From contig NZ_CP077095.1 of NCBI RefSeq assembly GCF_014268885.2, forward strand, positions 1,927,501 to 1,991,500: a DNA stretch of 64,000 nucleotides, in the 5' to 3' direction. Within the stretch, counting starts at the first letter, position 1, and each line of letters begins with the position of its first letter. The stretch is from Pseudomonas xantholysinigenes (GTDB taxonomy: Bacteria > Pseudomonadota > Gammaproteobacteria > Pseudomonadales > Pseudomonadaceae). A program made the position numbers and the translations under genes. The notes under the pieces are model-generated. The model saw nothing but the letters and a program-made list of their open reading frames with translations, was not told the DNA's origin and ran no database searches. This document shows positions 15,719 through 24,872 of this stretch, in pieces.

Positions 15719-15829
15719 TGGGCACGCATCCACGGGTGGGCTGTGTGACCATTTTCGGGGGGATCGTCGCGATATCCCGGCTGAAGCGCGAGGGGCGGGC
15801 AGCCGGAAGCAGCTGAAATGGATGGGTTG

Positions 15830-15846
15830 TCAGCCGAATCGGCTGA
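15830..15846. promoter_or_regulatory. 17-bp palindrome TCAGCCGAATCGGCTGA upstream of the citrulline/ornithine operon
   Basis: Two 8-bp arms match perfectly around a central A. The site is 112-128 bp upstream of the citrulline hydrolase start, a position similar to the copy upstream of the importer. It is a candidate binding site for the Lrp regulator at 9829-10320. Confidence 0.6.
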
Positions 15847-15889
15847 TGTCGCAGGAAAGGCCTTCCCCACGAGGATGAAGTGCGCAAAT

Positions 15890-15916
15890 GAAAACGGCGC
15901 CTCGAGAGGCGCCGTT
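15890..15916 (-). terminator. Terminator after folD
   Basis: On the minus strand a 10-bp stem AACGGCGCCT / AGGCGCCGTT with a 4-nt loop is followed by TTTT. It lies 20 bp past the folD stop. Confidence 0.8.
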
Positions 15917-15935
15917 GCATGATTGCTGGAACAAT

Positions 15936-16790
15936 CTACTTGTGCAGCTCTTCAGCCGCGTACAAGGTGTTCTCCAGTAGGCAGGCACGGGTCATCGGGC
16001 CGACACCGCCCGGTACCGGGGTGATCCAGCCAGCGCGGGGCAGGGCGGTCTCGTAGACCACGTCGCCGACCAGCTTGCCGTCGTCCTGGCGGTTGATGCC
16101 GACGTCGATGACGATGGCGCCTTCCTTGATCCACTCACCCTTGACCAGGCCCGGTTTGCCGGCGGCGACCACCACCAGGTCGGCACGGCCGACGTGGCCG
16201 GGCAGGTCCTTGGTGAAACGGTGGCAGACGGTGACGGTGCAGCCGGCCAGCAGCAGCTCCATGGCCATTGGGCGGCCGACGATGTTGGACGCGCCGACGA
16301 TCACCGCGTTCATGCCGTACAGGTCCTGGCCGGTGCTGTGCAGCAGGGTCATGATGCCCTTCGGCGTGCACGGGCGCAGCAGCGGGATGCGCTGGGCCAG
16401 GCGGCCGATGTTGTAGGGGTGGAAGCCATCGACGTCCTTGTCCGGACGGATGCGCTCGAGCAGCAGGGAGGCGTCCAGGTGCGCGGGCAGCGGCAGCTGC
16501 AGCAGGATGCCGTCGACGGCCGGGTCGTCGTTGAGGCGATCGATCAGGTCGGTCAGGGCTTGCTGCGTGGTATCGCTGGGCAGGTCGAACGCCTGGGAGA
16601 TGAAGCCGACCTCTTCGCAGTCCTTGCGCTTGTGCGAGACATAGACTTGGGAGGCGGGGTCGGTGCCGACCAGGATTACCGCCAGGCCTGGCGTGCGCAG
16701 ACCCTGCTGGCGGCGCTCGGCGACACGTTGGGCGATCTGCTGGCGCAGGTTGGCGGCGATCGCCTTGCCATCGATAAGGTGTGCAGTCAT
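15936..16790 (-). CDS. folD: Methylenetetrahydrofolate dehydrogenase/cyclohydrolase
   Basis: This 284-residue bifunctional enzyme oxidises 5,10-methylene-THF with NADP+ and hydrolyses the methenyl product to 10-formyl-THF. Signatures are the catalytic lysine segment [42 protein letters not shown], the Rossmann loop [13 protein letters not shown] (here [17 protein letters not shown]) and the C-terminal [11 protein letters not shown]. The start [15 protein letters not shown] matches the family N-terminus; six upstream codons of open frame were rejected although neither start has a strong ribosome-binding site. It is divergent from the tRNA cluster. Confidence 0.96.
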   Translation of the reverse strand: MTAHLIDGKAIAANLRQQIAQRVAERRQQGLRTPGLAVILVGTDPASQVYVSHKRKDCEEVGFISQAFDLPSDTTQQALTDLIDRLNDDPAVDGILLQLPLPAHLDASLLLERIRPDKDVDGFHPYNIGRLAQRIPLLRPCTPKGIMTLLHSTGQDLYGMNAVIVGASNIVGRPMAMELLLAGCTVTVCHRFTKDLPGHVGRADLVVVAAGKPGLVKGEWIKEGAIVIDVGINRQDDGKLVGDVVYETALPRAGWITPVPGGVGPMTRACLLENTLYAAEELHK

Positions 16791-16925
16791 AGACGCGTGA
16801 TTAACCATCGAGAAGGGAACATATAAGAAGCGCGTATTCTCGCACGACCTGGCGCGAGGGCAAAGGCGGGTGGTCGGGCAAATCCCCTAACCCCTTCAAT
16901 AATTTAAATTTTTTTGCGAAAGGTG

Positions 16926-16954
16926 TTGACGCCCCCAAGGGCCGCCTATAAGAT
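16926..16954 (+). promoter_or_regulatory. Promoter of the tRNA cluster
   Basis: TTGACG at 16926-16931, a 17-nt spacer and TAAGAT at 16949-16954 are followed by a GC-rich discriminator (TCGCCGCAC), as in stringently controlled stable-RNA promoters. The first tRNA begins 90 bp downstream. Confidence 0.65.
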
Positions 16955-17043
16955 TCGCCGCACTTGTCGGGCACTGCCTGGCACGGGTTGGCAAGGTCAG
17001 GCAGAATAAGCAGTTGGTTTGTTCCGTCGGACTGGTAGCTTAA

Positions 17044-17120
17044 GCGCCCGTAGCTCAGCTGGATAGAGCATCCGCCTTCTAAGCGGATGGTCGCAGGTTC
17101 GAGTCCTGCCGGGTGCGCCA
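17044..17120 (+). tRNA. tRNA-Arg (anticodon TCT)
   Basis: The 77-nt cloverleaf has acceptor arm GCGCCCG paired with the bases before the discriminator, D-loop AGCTGGATAG, anticodon loop CTTCTAA with TCT, T-arm GGTTCGAGTCC and an encoded CCA. It decodes AGA/AGG arginine codons and is the first tRNA of the cluster. Confidence 0.95.
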
Positions 17121-17156
17121 TTAAGGCCTGGGCAAGTAAAGCAGTACCGCACTATG

Positions 17157-17232
17157 GTGGGCGTAGCTCAGTTGGTAGAGCGCTGGATTGTGATTCCAGT
17201 TGTCGTGGGTTCGATTCCCATCGTCCACCCCA
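17157..17232 (+). tRNA. tRNA-His (anticodon GTG), first copy
   Basis: The 76-nt cloverleaf starts GTGGGCG and ends with encoded CCA; the anticodon loop TTGTGAT contains GTG. The base before it (17156) is G, as required for the extra G-1 of tRNA-His, opposite a C discriminator. An identical copy lies at 17408. Confidence 0.95.
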
Positions 17233-17243
17233 GATTCTGCAGG

Positions 17244-17279
17244 GGCGCCTCGATTGAATGATCCGGCGCCTTTGTTTTT
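17244..17279 (+). terminator. Hairpin with T-run between tRNA-His and tRNA-Leu
   Basis: GGCGCC (17244-17249) pairs with GGCGCC (17265-17270) and is followed by TTTGTTTTT. It may end or attenuate transcription after the first His tRNA, or simply be a processing spacer. Confidence 0.5.
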
Positions 17280-17286
17280 GAGTTAT

Positions 17287-17371
17287 GCGGACGTGGTGAA
17301 ATTGGTAGACACACTGGATTTAGGTTCCAGCGGCGCAAGCTGTAAGAGTTCGAGTCTCTTCGTCCGCACCA
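17287..17371 (+). tRNA. tRNA-Leu (anticodon TAG)
   Basis: The 85-nt class II tRNA has acceptor GCGGACG / CGTCCGC, anticodon loop TTTAGGT with TAG, a long variable arm (CGGCGCAAGCTG), T-arm AGTTCGAGTCT and encoded CCA. It decodes CUA/CUG leucine codons. Confidence 0.95.
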
Positions 17372-17407
17372 TGTTTCTGTAAGGCTGTACCGTAACACCG
17401 CACTATG

Positions 17408-17483
17408 GTGGGCGTAGCTCAGTTGGTAGAGCGCTGGATTGTGATTCCAGTTGTCGTGGGTTCGATTCCCATCGTCCACCCCA
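17408..17483 (+). tRNA. tRNA-His (anticodon GTG), second copy
   Basis: It is identical over its length to the tRNA-His at 17157. The preceding bases ACCGCACTATG are also shared between the copies, which points to a tandem duplication around the Leu gene. The G at 17407 supplies G-1. Confidence 0.95.
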
Positions 17484-17492
17484 TATTTTCGA

Positions 17493-17525
17493 AGGCGCCC
17501 GCATCTTGTGATCGGGCGCCTTTGT
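17493..17525 (+). terminator. Terminator of the tRNA cluster
   Basis: A 9-bp stem AGGCGCCCG (17493-17501) / CGGGCGCCT (17513-17521) is followed by TTGTCGTTT. It resembles the hairpin after the first His tRNA and seems to be its duplicated counterpart. Confidence 0.7.
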
Positions 17526-17612
17526 CGTTTCTGGCGTATGGCGCTACTGGTGGCCTGACCATGAAGGCTGATAGATTGCAGCCCCTTGAATGCCCGCAGA
17601 GGAGTGGCGCAG

Positions 17613-17912
17613 ATGATCGCAAAAGAAGCGCGCCAGGCCCTGGCGCTGCAACGGTTCGCCGAGTTGAATCCGCAGCTGCTCGAAGAGGTCCGCGAGTTGG
17701 ATGAGCGCGAGCAGGCCCAGCAGATCGAGTGGGCGTTCGAGGATGCCGCCGATGAACTGGGCGTGCAGCCTTGGGAGTATGCGCTGCAACTGATTGCCGA
17801 ATCACCGCAGGAGCTGCAGGCCATGCGCCTGGAGACGCACCGCGAGGTGGCCGAGGCGCTGGGGTTGGCGTGGGAAGAATATTGCCAGTTCAATGAGATC
17901 GAACCGGAATAA
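17613..17912 (+). CDS. Small conserved acidic protein (DUF6388-like), function unknown
   Basis: This 99-residue soluble protein is rich in Glu, Ala and Leu (AELNPQLLEEVRELDEREQAQ) and appears fully helical. I chose the ATG at 17613 because AGGAG lies about 8 nt upstream; an earlier TTG at 17586 is less likely. It resembles a small family found in Pseudomonas with no known activity (DUF6388 is my best guess, from memory). It stands alone between the tRNA terminator and the tig promoter region. Confidence 0.7.
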   Translation: MIAKEARQALALQRFAELNPQLLEEVRELDEREQAQQIEWAFEDAADELGVQPWEYALQLIAESPQELQAMRLETHREVAEALGLAWEEYCQFNEIEPE

Positions 17913-18009
17913 GGGTTGGTTCTTGCGCGGTTGCGCATGATGGCTGCCAGGTGGTCAGGGAGGATGGTGCGGCGCCTGTCGAATAGATGCAGGCTTTTGC
18001 TCGATACCC

Positions 18010-18037
18010 CTTGAAATTCCACGCAAAATTCCCATAT
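18010..18037 (+). promoter_or_regulatory. Sigma-32 (heat-shock) promoter candidate upstream of tig
   Basis: CTTGAAA at 18010-18016, a 13-nt spacer and TCCCATAT at 18030-18037 closely match the RpoH consensus CTTGAAA-N13/14-CCCCATNT. It lies 240 bp upstream of the trigger factor start. The rest of the 17913-18276 gap shows no gene. Confidence 0.65.
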
Positions 18038-18276
18038 TCCAGGCAGCTGATGTTTGTTTGACAAGGTTTTACGGCCGCGCGCCCGGCAAGGGCTTGCGCG
18101 GCCCTGAATGAAACAGGCTCGACGCCAAGGCGGGCGGGCCTTTCAAGGAAATCGACCGGCGTGGTCCGCCGACAATCCGGGTGGGGTGACTTCTGCTGCA
18201 TGAGTCACTAGAATGTTTGCCCTTGATTCTGGAGTCGGGCTATCGCCGGCTAACGTCTGTGCAACGAGGAATATCC

Positions 18277-19590
18277 ATGCAAGTTTCTGTTGAAAACACT
18301 TCCGCTCTCGAGCGCCGCATGACCATCGCCGTTCCGGCCGAGCGCGTCGAGAACGAAGTCAACAAGCGTCTGCAGCAGACTGCCAAGCGCGCCAAGGTTG
18401 CCGGCTTCCGTCCGGGCAAGGTGCCGATGAGCGTGATCCGCCAGCGTTTCGAAGCCGATGCCCGTCAAGAGGCCTTCGGTGACCTGGTTCAGGCTTCCTT
18501 CTACGAAGCCATCGTCGAGCAGAAGCTGAACCCAGCTGGCGCTCCGGCCGTCGAGCCAAAATCGTTCGAAAAAGGCAAGGACCTCGAGTTCGTCGCCATC
18601 TTCGAAGTCTTCCCGGAATTCACCGTTGCCGGTTTCGAGTCGATCGCCGTCGAGCGCCTGAGCGCCGAAGTGGCTGACGCCGACCTCGACAACATGCTGG
18701 AAGTGCTGCGCAAGCAGAACACCCGTTTCGAGGCCGTCGAGCGCGCTGCTGCGAACGACGACCAGGTCAACATCGACTTCGTCGGCAAGGTCGACGGTGA
18801 AGTCTTCGCCGGTGGTTCGGCCAAGGGCACCCAGCTGGTGCTGGGTTCCGGCCGCATGATCCCGGGCTTCGAAGACGGCCTGGTAGGCGCCAAGGCTGGC
18901 GAAGAGCGCGTTGTCAACGTGACCTTCCCCGAGGACTACCAGAACCTGGACCTGGCTGGCAAAGCCGCTGAGTTCACCATCACTGTCAACAGCGTGTCGG
19001 CCCCTGTGCTGCCAGAGCTGAACGAAGCCTTCTTCGCCCAGTTCGGCATCAAGGAATCGACCCTGGAAGGCTTCCGCGCCGAAGTTCGCAAGAACATGGA
19101 GCGTGAACTGCGCCAGGCCATCAAGACCAAGGTCAAGAACCAGGTCATGGACGGTCTGCTGGCCGCCAACCCGGTCGAAGTACCGAAAGCCCTGCTGGAA
19201 AACGAAGTCAACCGTCTGCGCGTGCAGGCTGTTCAGCAGTTCGGTGGCAACATCAAGCCTGAGCAGCTGCCGGCCGAGCTGTTCGAAGAGCAAGCCAAAC
19301 GCCGCGTGGTGCTGGGCCTGATCGTCGCTGAAGTGGTCAAGCAGTTCGAACTGAAGCCCGATGAGGCCGAAGTGCGCAAGATGATCGAGGAAATGGCCTC
19401 GGCCTACCAAGAGCCTGAGCAGGTTGTGGCTTGGTACTACAAGAACGACCAGCAACTGAACGAAGTCCGTTCGGTTGTACTGGAAGAACAAGTTGTAGAT
19501 ACTGTCCTGCAGAAAGCGACTGTGACCGACAAATCGGTCTCGTACGAAGAAGCCGTCAAGCCAGCACAGGCAGCCGCCGACGCTGAGTAA
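18277..19590 (+). CDS. tig: Trigger factor, ribosome-bound chaperone
   Basis: This 437-residue protein has the ribosome-binding N-terminal domain with the FRPGKVP signature ([17 protein letters not shown]), a central FKBP-type prolyl isomerase domain ([20 protein letters not shown] ... [16 protein letters not shown]) and a helical C-terminal chaperone domain. It binds nascent chains at the ribosome exit tunnel. The ATG at 18277 has GAGG 8 nt upstream; twenty further upstream codons are not needed. It heads the classic order tig-clpP-clpX-lon-hupB-ppiD and probably has a heat-shock promoter. Confidence 0.97.
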   Translation: MQVSVENTSALERRMTIAVPAERVENEVNKRLQQTAKRAKVAGFRPGKVPMSVIRQRFEADARQEAFGDLVQASFYEAIVEQKLNPAGAPAVEPKSFEKGKDLEFVAIFEVFPEFTVAGFESIAVERLSAEVADADLDNMLEVLRKQNTRFEAVERAAANDDQVNIDFVGKVDGEVFAGGSAKGTQLVLGSGRMIPGFEDGLVGAKAGEERVVNVTFPEDYQNLDLAGKAAEFTITVNSVSAPVLPELNEAFFAQFGIKESTLEGFRAEVRKNMERELRQAIKTKVKNQVMDGLLAANPVEVPKALLENEVNRLRVQAVQQFGGNIKPEQLPAELFEEQAKRRVVLGLIVAEVVKQFELKPDEAEVRKMIEEMASAYQEPEQVVAWYYKNDQQLNEVRSVVLEEQVVDTVLQKATVTDKSVSYEEAVKPAQAAADAE

Positions 19591-19615
19591 CAGGCTACTC
19601 TCGTAGGAAACCCCC

Positions 19616-19646
19616 ACAAGCCAGCCTTCGCGCTGGCTTGTGTGTA
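19616..19646 (+). terminator. Hairpin after tig
   Basis: A 10-bp stem ACAAGCCAGC / GCTGGCTTGT with a 6-nt loop is followed by a weak T-rich run (GTGTATTC). It could be a leaky terminator allowing read-through into clpP. Confidence 0.5.
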
Positions 19647-19681
19647 TTCAAGCCATGACTATTTGGGAGCGAGTGCAGGAC

Positions 19682-20323
19682 ATGTCCCGCAATTCTTATA
19701 TTCAGCAAAGCTCTGACATCCAGGCCGCTGGCGGCCTGGTCCCGATGGTTATCGAGCAGTCCGCCCGTGGCGAACGTGCCTACGACATCTATTCGCGCCT
19801 CCTCAAGGAACGCGTGATCTTCCTGGTCGGCCCGGTAGAAGACTACATGGCCAACCTGGTGGTGGCGCAGCTATTGTTCCTTGAGGCGGAAAACCCGGAC
19901 AAGGATATCCATCTCTATATCAACTCCCCGGGCGGCTCGGTAACTGCCGGCATGTCGATCTACGACACCATGCAGTTCATCAAGCCGGATGTCTCGACCA
20001 TCTGCATCGGCCAGGCCTGCAGCATGGGCGCCTTCCTGCTCGCGGCCGGTGCCGCCGGCAAGCGCCACTGCCTGCCGAACTCGCGGGTCATGATCCACCA
20101 GCCGCTGGGCGGCTTCCAGGGTCAGGCCACCGATATCGAGATTCACGCCCAGGAAATCCTCAACATCAAGGCGCGCCTGAACGAGCTGCTGGCCCACCAC
20201 ACCGGCCAGGACCTCGAGACCATCAAGCGCGACACCGAGCGTGACAACTTCATGAGCGCTGCGCGCGCGGCCGAGTACGGCCTGATCGACTCGGTCTACG
20301 ACAAGCGGCAACTGGCATCCTGA
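19682..20323 (+). CDS. clpP: ATP-dependent Clp protease proteolytic subunit
   Basis: This 213-residue serine protease forms the double heptameric barrel that degrades substrates unfolded by ClpX or ClpA. The catalytic triad is visible: Ser114 in ACSMGAF, His139 in MIHQPLGG and Asp in TERDNF near 188. I used the ATG at 19682 ([12 protein letters not shown]), which matches the family; nine to fourteen upstream codons are open but lack a ribosome-binding site. clpX follows after 108 nt. Confidence 0.96.
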   Translation: MSRNSYIQQSSDIQAAGGLVPMVIEQSARGERAYDIYSRLLKERVIFLVGPVEDYMANLVVAQLLFLEAENPDKDIHLYINSPGGSVTAGMSIYDTMQFIKPDVSTICIGQACSMGAFLLAAGAAGKRHCLPNSRVMIHQPLGGFQGQATDIEIHAQEILNIKARLNELLAHHTGQDLETIKRDTERDNFMSAARAAEYGLIDSVYDKRQLAS

Positions 20324-20431
20324 AGCAATGCGCCAGAGCGGGAGGGCATGGATTGTGCCCTTCCGCGGACTTGAAAAAGCCAGCGATTGCCTTCATCTTG
20401 TGTTTCAAGCCTACCGGATTGGATCGATCGA

Positions 20432-21715
20432 ATGACTGACACCCGTAACGGCGAGGACAACGGCAAATTGCTCTATTGCTCCTTCTGCGGCAAAAGCCAG
20501 CACGAAGTGCGCAAGTTGATTGCCGGCCCCTCGGTATTTATCTGCGACGAGTGCGTCGACCTGTGCAACGACATCATCCGCGAGGAGGTGCAGGAAGCCC
20601 AGGCCGAGAGCAGCGCGCACAAATTACCCTCGCCGAAAGAAATCAGCGGAATCCTGGACCAGTACGTCATTGGTCAGGAACGCGCGAAAAAGGTCCTGGC
20701 GGTAGCGGTGTACAACCACTACAAGCGCCTGAACCAGCGTGACAAGAAAGGCGACGAAGTCGAACTGGGCAAGAGCAACATCCTGCTGATCGGGCCGACC
20801 GGCTCGGGCAAGACCCTGCTCGCCGAGACCCTCGCGCGCCTGTTGAACGTACCGTTCACCATCGCCGACGCCACCACCTTGACCGAAGCCGGTTATGTCG
20901 GTGAGGACGTCGAGAACATCATTCAGAAGCTGCTGCAGAAGTGCGACTACGATGTGGAGAAGGCCCAGATGGGCATCGTCTACATCGATGAGATCGACAA
21001 GATCTCGCGCAAGTCGGACAACCCGTCCATCACCCGCGATGTTTCGGGCGAAGGCGTGCAGCAGGCGTTGCTGAAGCTGATCGAGGGCACTGTGGCCTCG
21101 GTACCGCCGCAGGGCGGTCGCAAGCACCCGCAACAGGAATTTTTGCAGGTCGATACCCGCAATATCCTGTTCATCTGCGGTGGCGCGTTCTCGGGCCTGG
21201 AAAAGGTCATCCAGAACCGCTCCACCAAAGGCGGCATCGGCTTCAGTGCCGAAGTGCGCAGCAAGGAAGAGGGCAAGAAAGTCGGCGAGTCGCTGCGTGA
21301 GGTCGAGCCGGACGATCTGGTCAAGTTCGGCCTGATCCCTGAGTTCGTCGGCCGCCTGCCGGTGCTGGCGACCCTGGACGAGCTGGACGAGGCTGCGCTG
21401 ATGCAGATCCTCACCGAGCCGAAGAACGCCCTGACCAAGCAGTACGCCAAGCTGTTCGAGATGGAAAGCGTCGACCTCGAGTTCCGCAGCGATGCGCTCA
21501 AGGCCGTTGCCCGCAAGGCTCTGGAGCGCAAGACCGGCGCCCGTGGCCTGCGTTCGATCCTCGAAGGCGTGTTGCTCGACACCATGTATGAAATTCCTTC
21601 GCAGAAGGAGGTCAGCAAGGTGGTCATCGACGAGAGCGTCATCGACGGCACGTCGCAGCCGCTGCTGATCTACGAGAACAGCGAGCCGCAAGCCAAGGCT
21701 GCCCCCGACGCCTGA
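20432..21715 (+). CDS. clpX: ClpX unfoldase, ATPase subunit of ClpXP
   Basis: This 427-residue AAA+ protein has an N-terminal zinc-binding domain (CSFCGKS ... CDECVDLC), Walker A GPTGSGKT, the GYVGEDVE pore loop, Walker [11 protein letters not shown] and a sensor-2 region near the C-terminus. It recognises tagged substrates (for example ssrA) and feeds them to ClpP. The start [16 protein letters not shown] is the family start. A strong terminator follows at 21739. Confidence 0.97.
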   Translation: MTDTRNGEDNGKLLYCSFCGKSQHEVRKLIAGPSVFICDECVDLCNDIIREEVQEAQAESSAHKLPSPKEISGILDQYVIGQERAKKVLAVAVYNHYKRLNQRDKKGDEVELGKSNILLIGPTGSGKTLLAETLARLLNVPFTIADATTLTEAGYVGEDVENIIQKLLQKCDYDVEKAQMGIVYIDEIDKISRKSDNPSITRDVSGEGVQQALLKLIEGTVASVPPQGGRKHPQQEFLQVDTRNILFICGGAFSGLEKVIQNRSTKGGIGFSAEVRSKEEGKKVGESLREVEPDDLVKFGLIPEFVGRLPVLATLDELDEAALMQILTEPKNALTKQYAKLFEMESVDLEFRSDALKAVARKALERKTGARGLRSILEGVLLDTMYEIPSQKEVSKVVIDESVIDGTSQPLLIYENSEPQAKAAPDA

Positions 21716-21738
21716 TCGGGCAAGGGGTAGCGTGGATG

Positions 21739-21765
21739 AAAAGGGGCCTTCGGGCCCCTTTTTGC
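21739..21765 (+). terminator. Terminator after clpX
   Basis: A 10-bp stem AAAAGGGGCC / GGCCCCTTTT with a UUCG tetraloop runs into TTTTT. It is a textbook intrinsic terminator. Confidence 0.92.
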
Positions 21766-21782
21766 ATTTCATGGCCGCGGCG

Positions 21783-21811
21783 CTTGTAATTTCCCAGGGC
21801 TGCCCCCACAT
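21783..21811 (+). promoter_or_regulatory. Sigma-32 promoter candidate of lon
   Basis: CTTGTAA (21783-21789), a 14-nt spacer and CCCCACAT (21804-21811) match the heat-shock consensus. It is 60 bp upstream of the lon start and directly after the clpX terminator, so lon is likely an independent heat-shock transcript. Confidence 0.7.
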
Positions 21812-21870
21812 TAGCCCCAAGCACCATTTCCAAAGGTTTCCGGCCACAAGGCCGCTGTAGAGGCGAAATC

Positions 21871-24267
21871 ATGAAGACCACCCTCGACTTGCCTCTTCTG
21901 CCATTGCGTGACGTCGTCGTCTATCCGCACATGGTCATCCCGCTGTTCGTGGGGCGTGAGAAGTCCATCGAGGCCCTCGAGGCCGCGATGACGGGCGAAA
22001 AGCAGATCCTCCTGCTGGCCCAGAAGAATCCTGCCGACGATGATCCAGGCGAAGACGCCCTGTATCGCGTGGGCACCGTCGCCACCGTCCTGCAACTGCT
22101 CAAGCTGCCCGATGGCACCGTCAAGGTGCTGGTCGAGGGCGAGCAGCGTGGCGCGGTCGAGCGCTTCAACGAAGTCGACGGCCATATCCGTGCCGACGTC
22201 AGCCTGATCGACGAAACCGAGACCGCCGAGCGCGAGTCCGAGGTGTTCGTGCGCACCTTGCTGTCGCAATTCGAGCAGTACGTGCAACTGGGCAAGAAGG
22301 TCCCGGCCGAAGTGCTGTCCTCGCTCAACAGCATCGAGGAGCCTGGGCGCCTGGTCGATACCATGGCCGCGCACATGGCGCTGAAGATCGAGCAGAAGCA
22401 GGAGATTCTCGAAATCGTCGACCTGGCGGCGCGCGTCGAGCACGTGCTGGCGCTGCTGGATGCCGAAATCGACCTGCTGCAGGTCGAGAAGCGCATCCGT
22501 GGCCGGGTCAAGAAGCAGATGGAGCGCAGCCAGCGCGAGTACTACCTGAATGAGCAGATGAAGGCCATTCAGAAGGAACTCGGCGATGGTGACGAAGGCC
22601 ACAACGAAATCGAGGAGCTGAAAAAGCGTATCGATGGCGCCGGCCTGCCGAAGGACGCCCTGGCCAAAGCCCAGGCCGAGCTGAACAAGCTCAAGCAGAT
22701 GTCGCCGATGTCGGCCGAGGCCACCGTGGTACGTTCCTACCTGGACTGGCTGGTACAGGTGCCGTGGAAGGCCCAGAGCAAGGTGCGCCTGGACCTGGCC
22801 AAGGCCGAGGAAATCCTCGATGCCGACCACTATGGCCTGGAAGAGGTCAAGGAGCGCATCCTCGAGTACCTCGCCGTGCAGAAGCGGGTGAAGAAGATCC
22901 GCGGCCCGGTATTGTGCCTGGTGGGGCCGCCCGGTGTGGGCAAGACCTCGCTGGCCGAGTCGATCGCCGCCGCCACCAACCGCAAGTTCGTGCGCATGGC
23001 CCTCGGTGGCGTACGTGACGAGGCCGAGATTCGTGGCCACCGCCGCACCTACATCGGTTCGATGCCTGGGCGTCTGATTCAGAAAATGACCAAGGTTGGT
23101 GTACGCAATCCACTCTTCCTGCTCGACGAAATCGACAAGATGGGCAGCGACATGCGTGGCGATCCGGCCTCGGCGCTGCTGGAAGTACTCGACCCTGAGC
23201 AGAACCACAACTTCAACGACCATTACCTGGAGGTCGACTACGACCTCTCGGACGTGATGTTCCTGTGCACCTCGAACTCGATGAACATCCCGCCGGCGCT
23301 GCTCGACCGCATGGAAGTCATCCGCCTGCCGGGTTACACCGAGGACGAGAAGATCAACATTGCGGTCAAGTACCTGGTGCCCAAGCAGGTCAAGGCCAAT
23401 GGCCTGAAGAAGGACGAGCTTGAGGTCGAGGTGTCGGCCATCCGCGACATCATCCGCTACTACACCCGCGAAGCCGGCGTGCGTGGCCTGGAGCGGCAGA
23501 TTGCCAAGGTCTGCCGCAAGGTGGTCAAGGAGCACACCGGGGCCAAGCAGGTGAAGGTCAAGGTCAGCGGCGAGCAGCTTGAGCAGTTGCTGGGCGTGCG
23601 CAAGTTCCGTTACGGCCTGGCCGAGCAGCAGGACCAGATCGGCCAGGTCACCGGCCTGGCCTGGACCCAGGTGGGCGGTGAGCTGCTGACCATCGAGGCG
23701 GTGGTCATCCCGGGCAAGGGGCAATTGATCAAGACCGGCTCACTCGGTGACGTCATGGTCGAGTCGATCACTGCTGCGCAGACGGTGGTGCGCAGCCGCG
23801 CCCAGAGTCTGGGGATCGCCGCAGACTTCCATGAAAAACGCGACGTTCACATCCATATGCCCGAAGGCGCCACGCCCAAGGACGGCCCGAGCGCCGGTAT
23901 CGGCATGTGCACCGCGCTGGTCTCGGCCCTGACCCAGATCCCGGTACGCGCCGATGTGGCGATGACCGGCGAGATCACCTTGCGTGGTCAGGTCCTGGCC
24001 ATTGGTGGTCTCAAGGAAAAACTGCTAGCGGCGCACCGTGGCGGGATCAAGACGGTGATCATTCCCGAGGAGAATGTTCGCGATCTCAAGGAGATTCCGG
24101 AAAATATCAAACAGGATCTTCAGATCAAACCGGTCAAATGGATTGACGAAGTCCTCCAAATTGCGCTGCAATACGCCCCGGAGCCCTTGCCAGATGTGGC
24201 TCCGGAGATTGTCGCGAAAGATGAAAAGCGCGACGGCGATGCTAAGGAAAGAATCAGCACGCATTAA
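21871..24267 (+). CDS. lon: Lon ATP-dependent serine protease
   Basis: This 798-residue protein has the N-terminal LON substrate domain ([20 protein letters not shown]), a coiled-coil region, an AAA+ module (Walker [10 protein letters not shown], Walker [11 protein letters not shown]) and a C-terminal protease with the Ser-Lys dyad Ser674 (KDGPSAGIG) and Lys717 ([10 protein letters not shown]). It degrades misfolded and short-lived regulatory proteins in the cytoplasm. GAGG lies 9 nt before the ATG. Upstream is a heat-shock-type promoter; hupB follows with its own sigma-70 promoter. Confidence 0.97.
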   Translation: MKTTLDLPLLPLRDVVVYPHMVIPLFVGREKSIEALEAAMTGEKQILLLAQKNPADDDPGEDALYRVGTVATVLQLLKLPDGTVKVLVEGEQRGAVERFNEVDGHIRADVSLIDETETAERESEVFVRTLLSQFEQYVQLGKKVPAEVLSSLNSIEEPGRLVDTMAAHMALKIEQKQEILEIVDLAARVEHVLALLDAEIDLLQVEKRIRGRVKKQMERSQREYYLNEQMKAIQKELGDGDEGHNEIEELKKRIDGAGLPKDALAKAQAELNKLKQMSPMSAEATVVRSYLDWLVQVPWKAQSKVRLDLAKAEEILDADHYGLEEVKERILEYLAVQKRVKKIRGPVLCLVGPPGVGKTSLAESIAAATNRKFVRMALGGVRDEAEIRGHRRTYIGSMPGRLIQKMTKVGVRNPLFLLDEIDKMGSDMRGDPASALLEVLDPEQNHNFNDHYLEVDYDLSDVMFLCTSNSMNIPPALLDRMEVIRLPGYTEDEKINIAVKYLVPKQVKANGLKKDELEVEVSAIRDIIRYYTREAGVRGLERQIAKVCRKVVKEHTGAKQVKVKVSGEQLEQLLGVRKFRYGLAEQQDQIGQVTGLAWTQVGGELLTIEAVVIPGKGQLIKTGSLGDVMVESITAAQTVVRSRAQSLGIAADFHEKRDVHIHMPEGATPKDGPSAGIGMCTALVSALTQIPVRADVAMTGEITLRGQVLAIGGLKEKLLAAHRGGIKTVIIPEENVRDLKEIPENIKQDLQIKPVKWIDEVLQIALQYAPEPLPDVAPEIVAKDEKRDGDAKERISTH

Positions 24268-24292
24268 CACGTATTTCGCTGGGGGGCGTTGG

Positions 24293-24322
24293 TTGACAGT
24301 TTTTTCCGGCCCTTGCTATAAA
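24293..24322 (+). promoter_or_regulatory. Sigma-70 promoter of hupB
   Basis: A perfect -35 TTGACA (24293-24298), an 18-nt spacer and TATAAA (24317-24322) lie about 100 bp upstream of the HU start. This is one of the strongest-looking promoters in the window, fitting an abundant nucleoid protein. Confidence 0.8.
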
Positions 24323-24420
24323 GCGGCACGCCAGTGTCAACAGGCCACCCAGCGCTCGTTTCATAAGCTTTTCATTACATACTTAGAAACAAACTCAATA
24401 GAGAAATAAGGGGACTTAGA

Positions 24421-24693
24421 GTGAACAAGTCGGAACTGATTGACGCTATCGCCGCATCCGCTGATATCCCGAAAGCTGTAGCCGGCCGTGCGCTGGACGC
24501 AGTCATCGAATCCGTTCAGGGCGCCCTGAAAGCAGGCGACGATGTTGTCCTGGTTGGCTTCGGTACCTTCTCGGTCAAGGAGCGCGCCGAGCGCACCGGC
24601 CGCAACCCGCAAACCGGCAAGGCGATCAAGATCGCTGCCGCCAAGGTTCCAGGCTTCAAGGCTGGCAAAGGCCTGAAAGACGCCGTCAACTAA
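24421..24693 (+). CDS. hupB: DNA-binding protein HU-beta
   Basis: This 90-residue nucleoid protein has the HU signature [21 protein letters not shown], which forms the beta-arm that wraps DNA. It starts with GTG, preceded by AAGGGG. It bends and compacts DNA as a dimer. The lon-hupB-ppiD order is conserved in gammaproteobacteria. Confidence 0.96.
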   Translation: MNKSELIDAIAASADIPKAVAGRALDAVIESVQGALKAGDDVVLVGFGTFSVKERAERTGRNPQTGKAIKIAAAKVPGFKAGKGLKDAVN

Positions 24694-24778
24694 GTCGTCT
24701 TTCAGCCGGTCTGGGCAAGCCCGGGCCGACCGCGTGACGGCGGGTCGCAAACGTTCCCGCTGGCACGCTCGCTTCGAG

Positions 24779-24808
24779 AAGGCGCATCCACTGGATGCGC
24801 CTTTCTTC
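24779..24808 (+). terminator. Terminator after hupB
   Basis: An 11-bp stem AAGGCGCATCC / GGATGCGCCTT with a short loop is followed by TCTTCT. It lies 85 bp after the hupB stop and ahead of ppiD. Confidence 0.8.
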
Positions 24809-24872
24809 TATCAGGACTCTACCCACGCTCCGCGGTTGTCGACGCAGTGGTACAACCGTTTCTGGGGGACGC

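Noticed and set aside
16801-18064. Open frames through the tRNA cluster
   Set aside because: They read tRNA genes and terminators in antisense; the tRNA cloverleaves explain the sequence.
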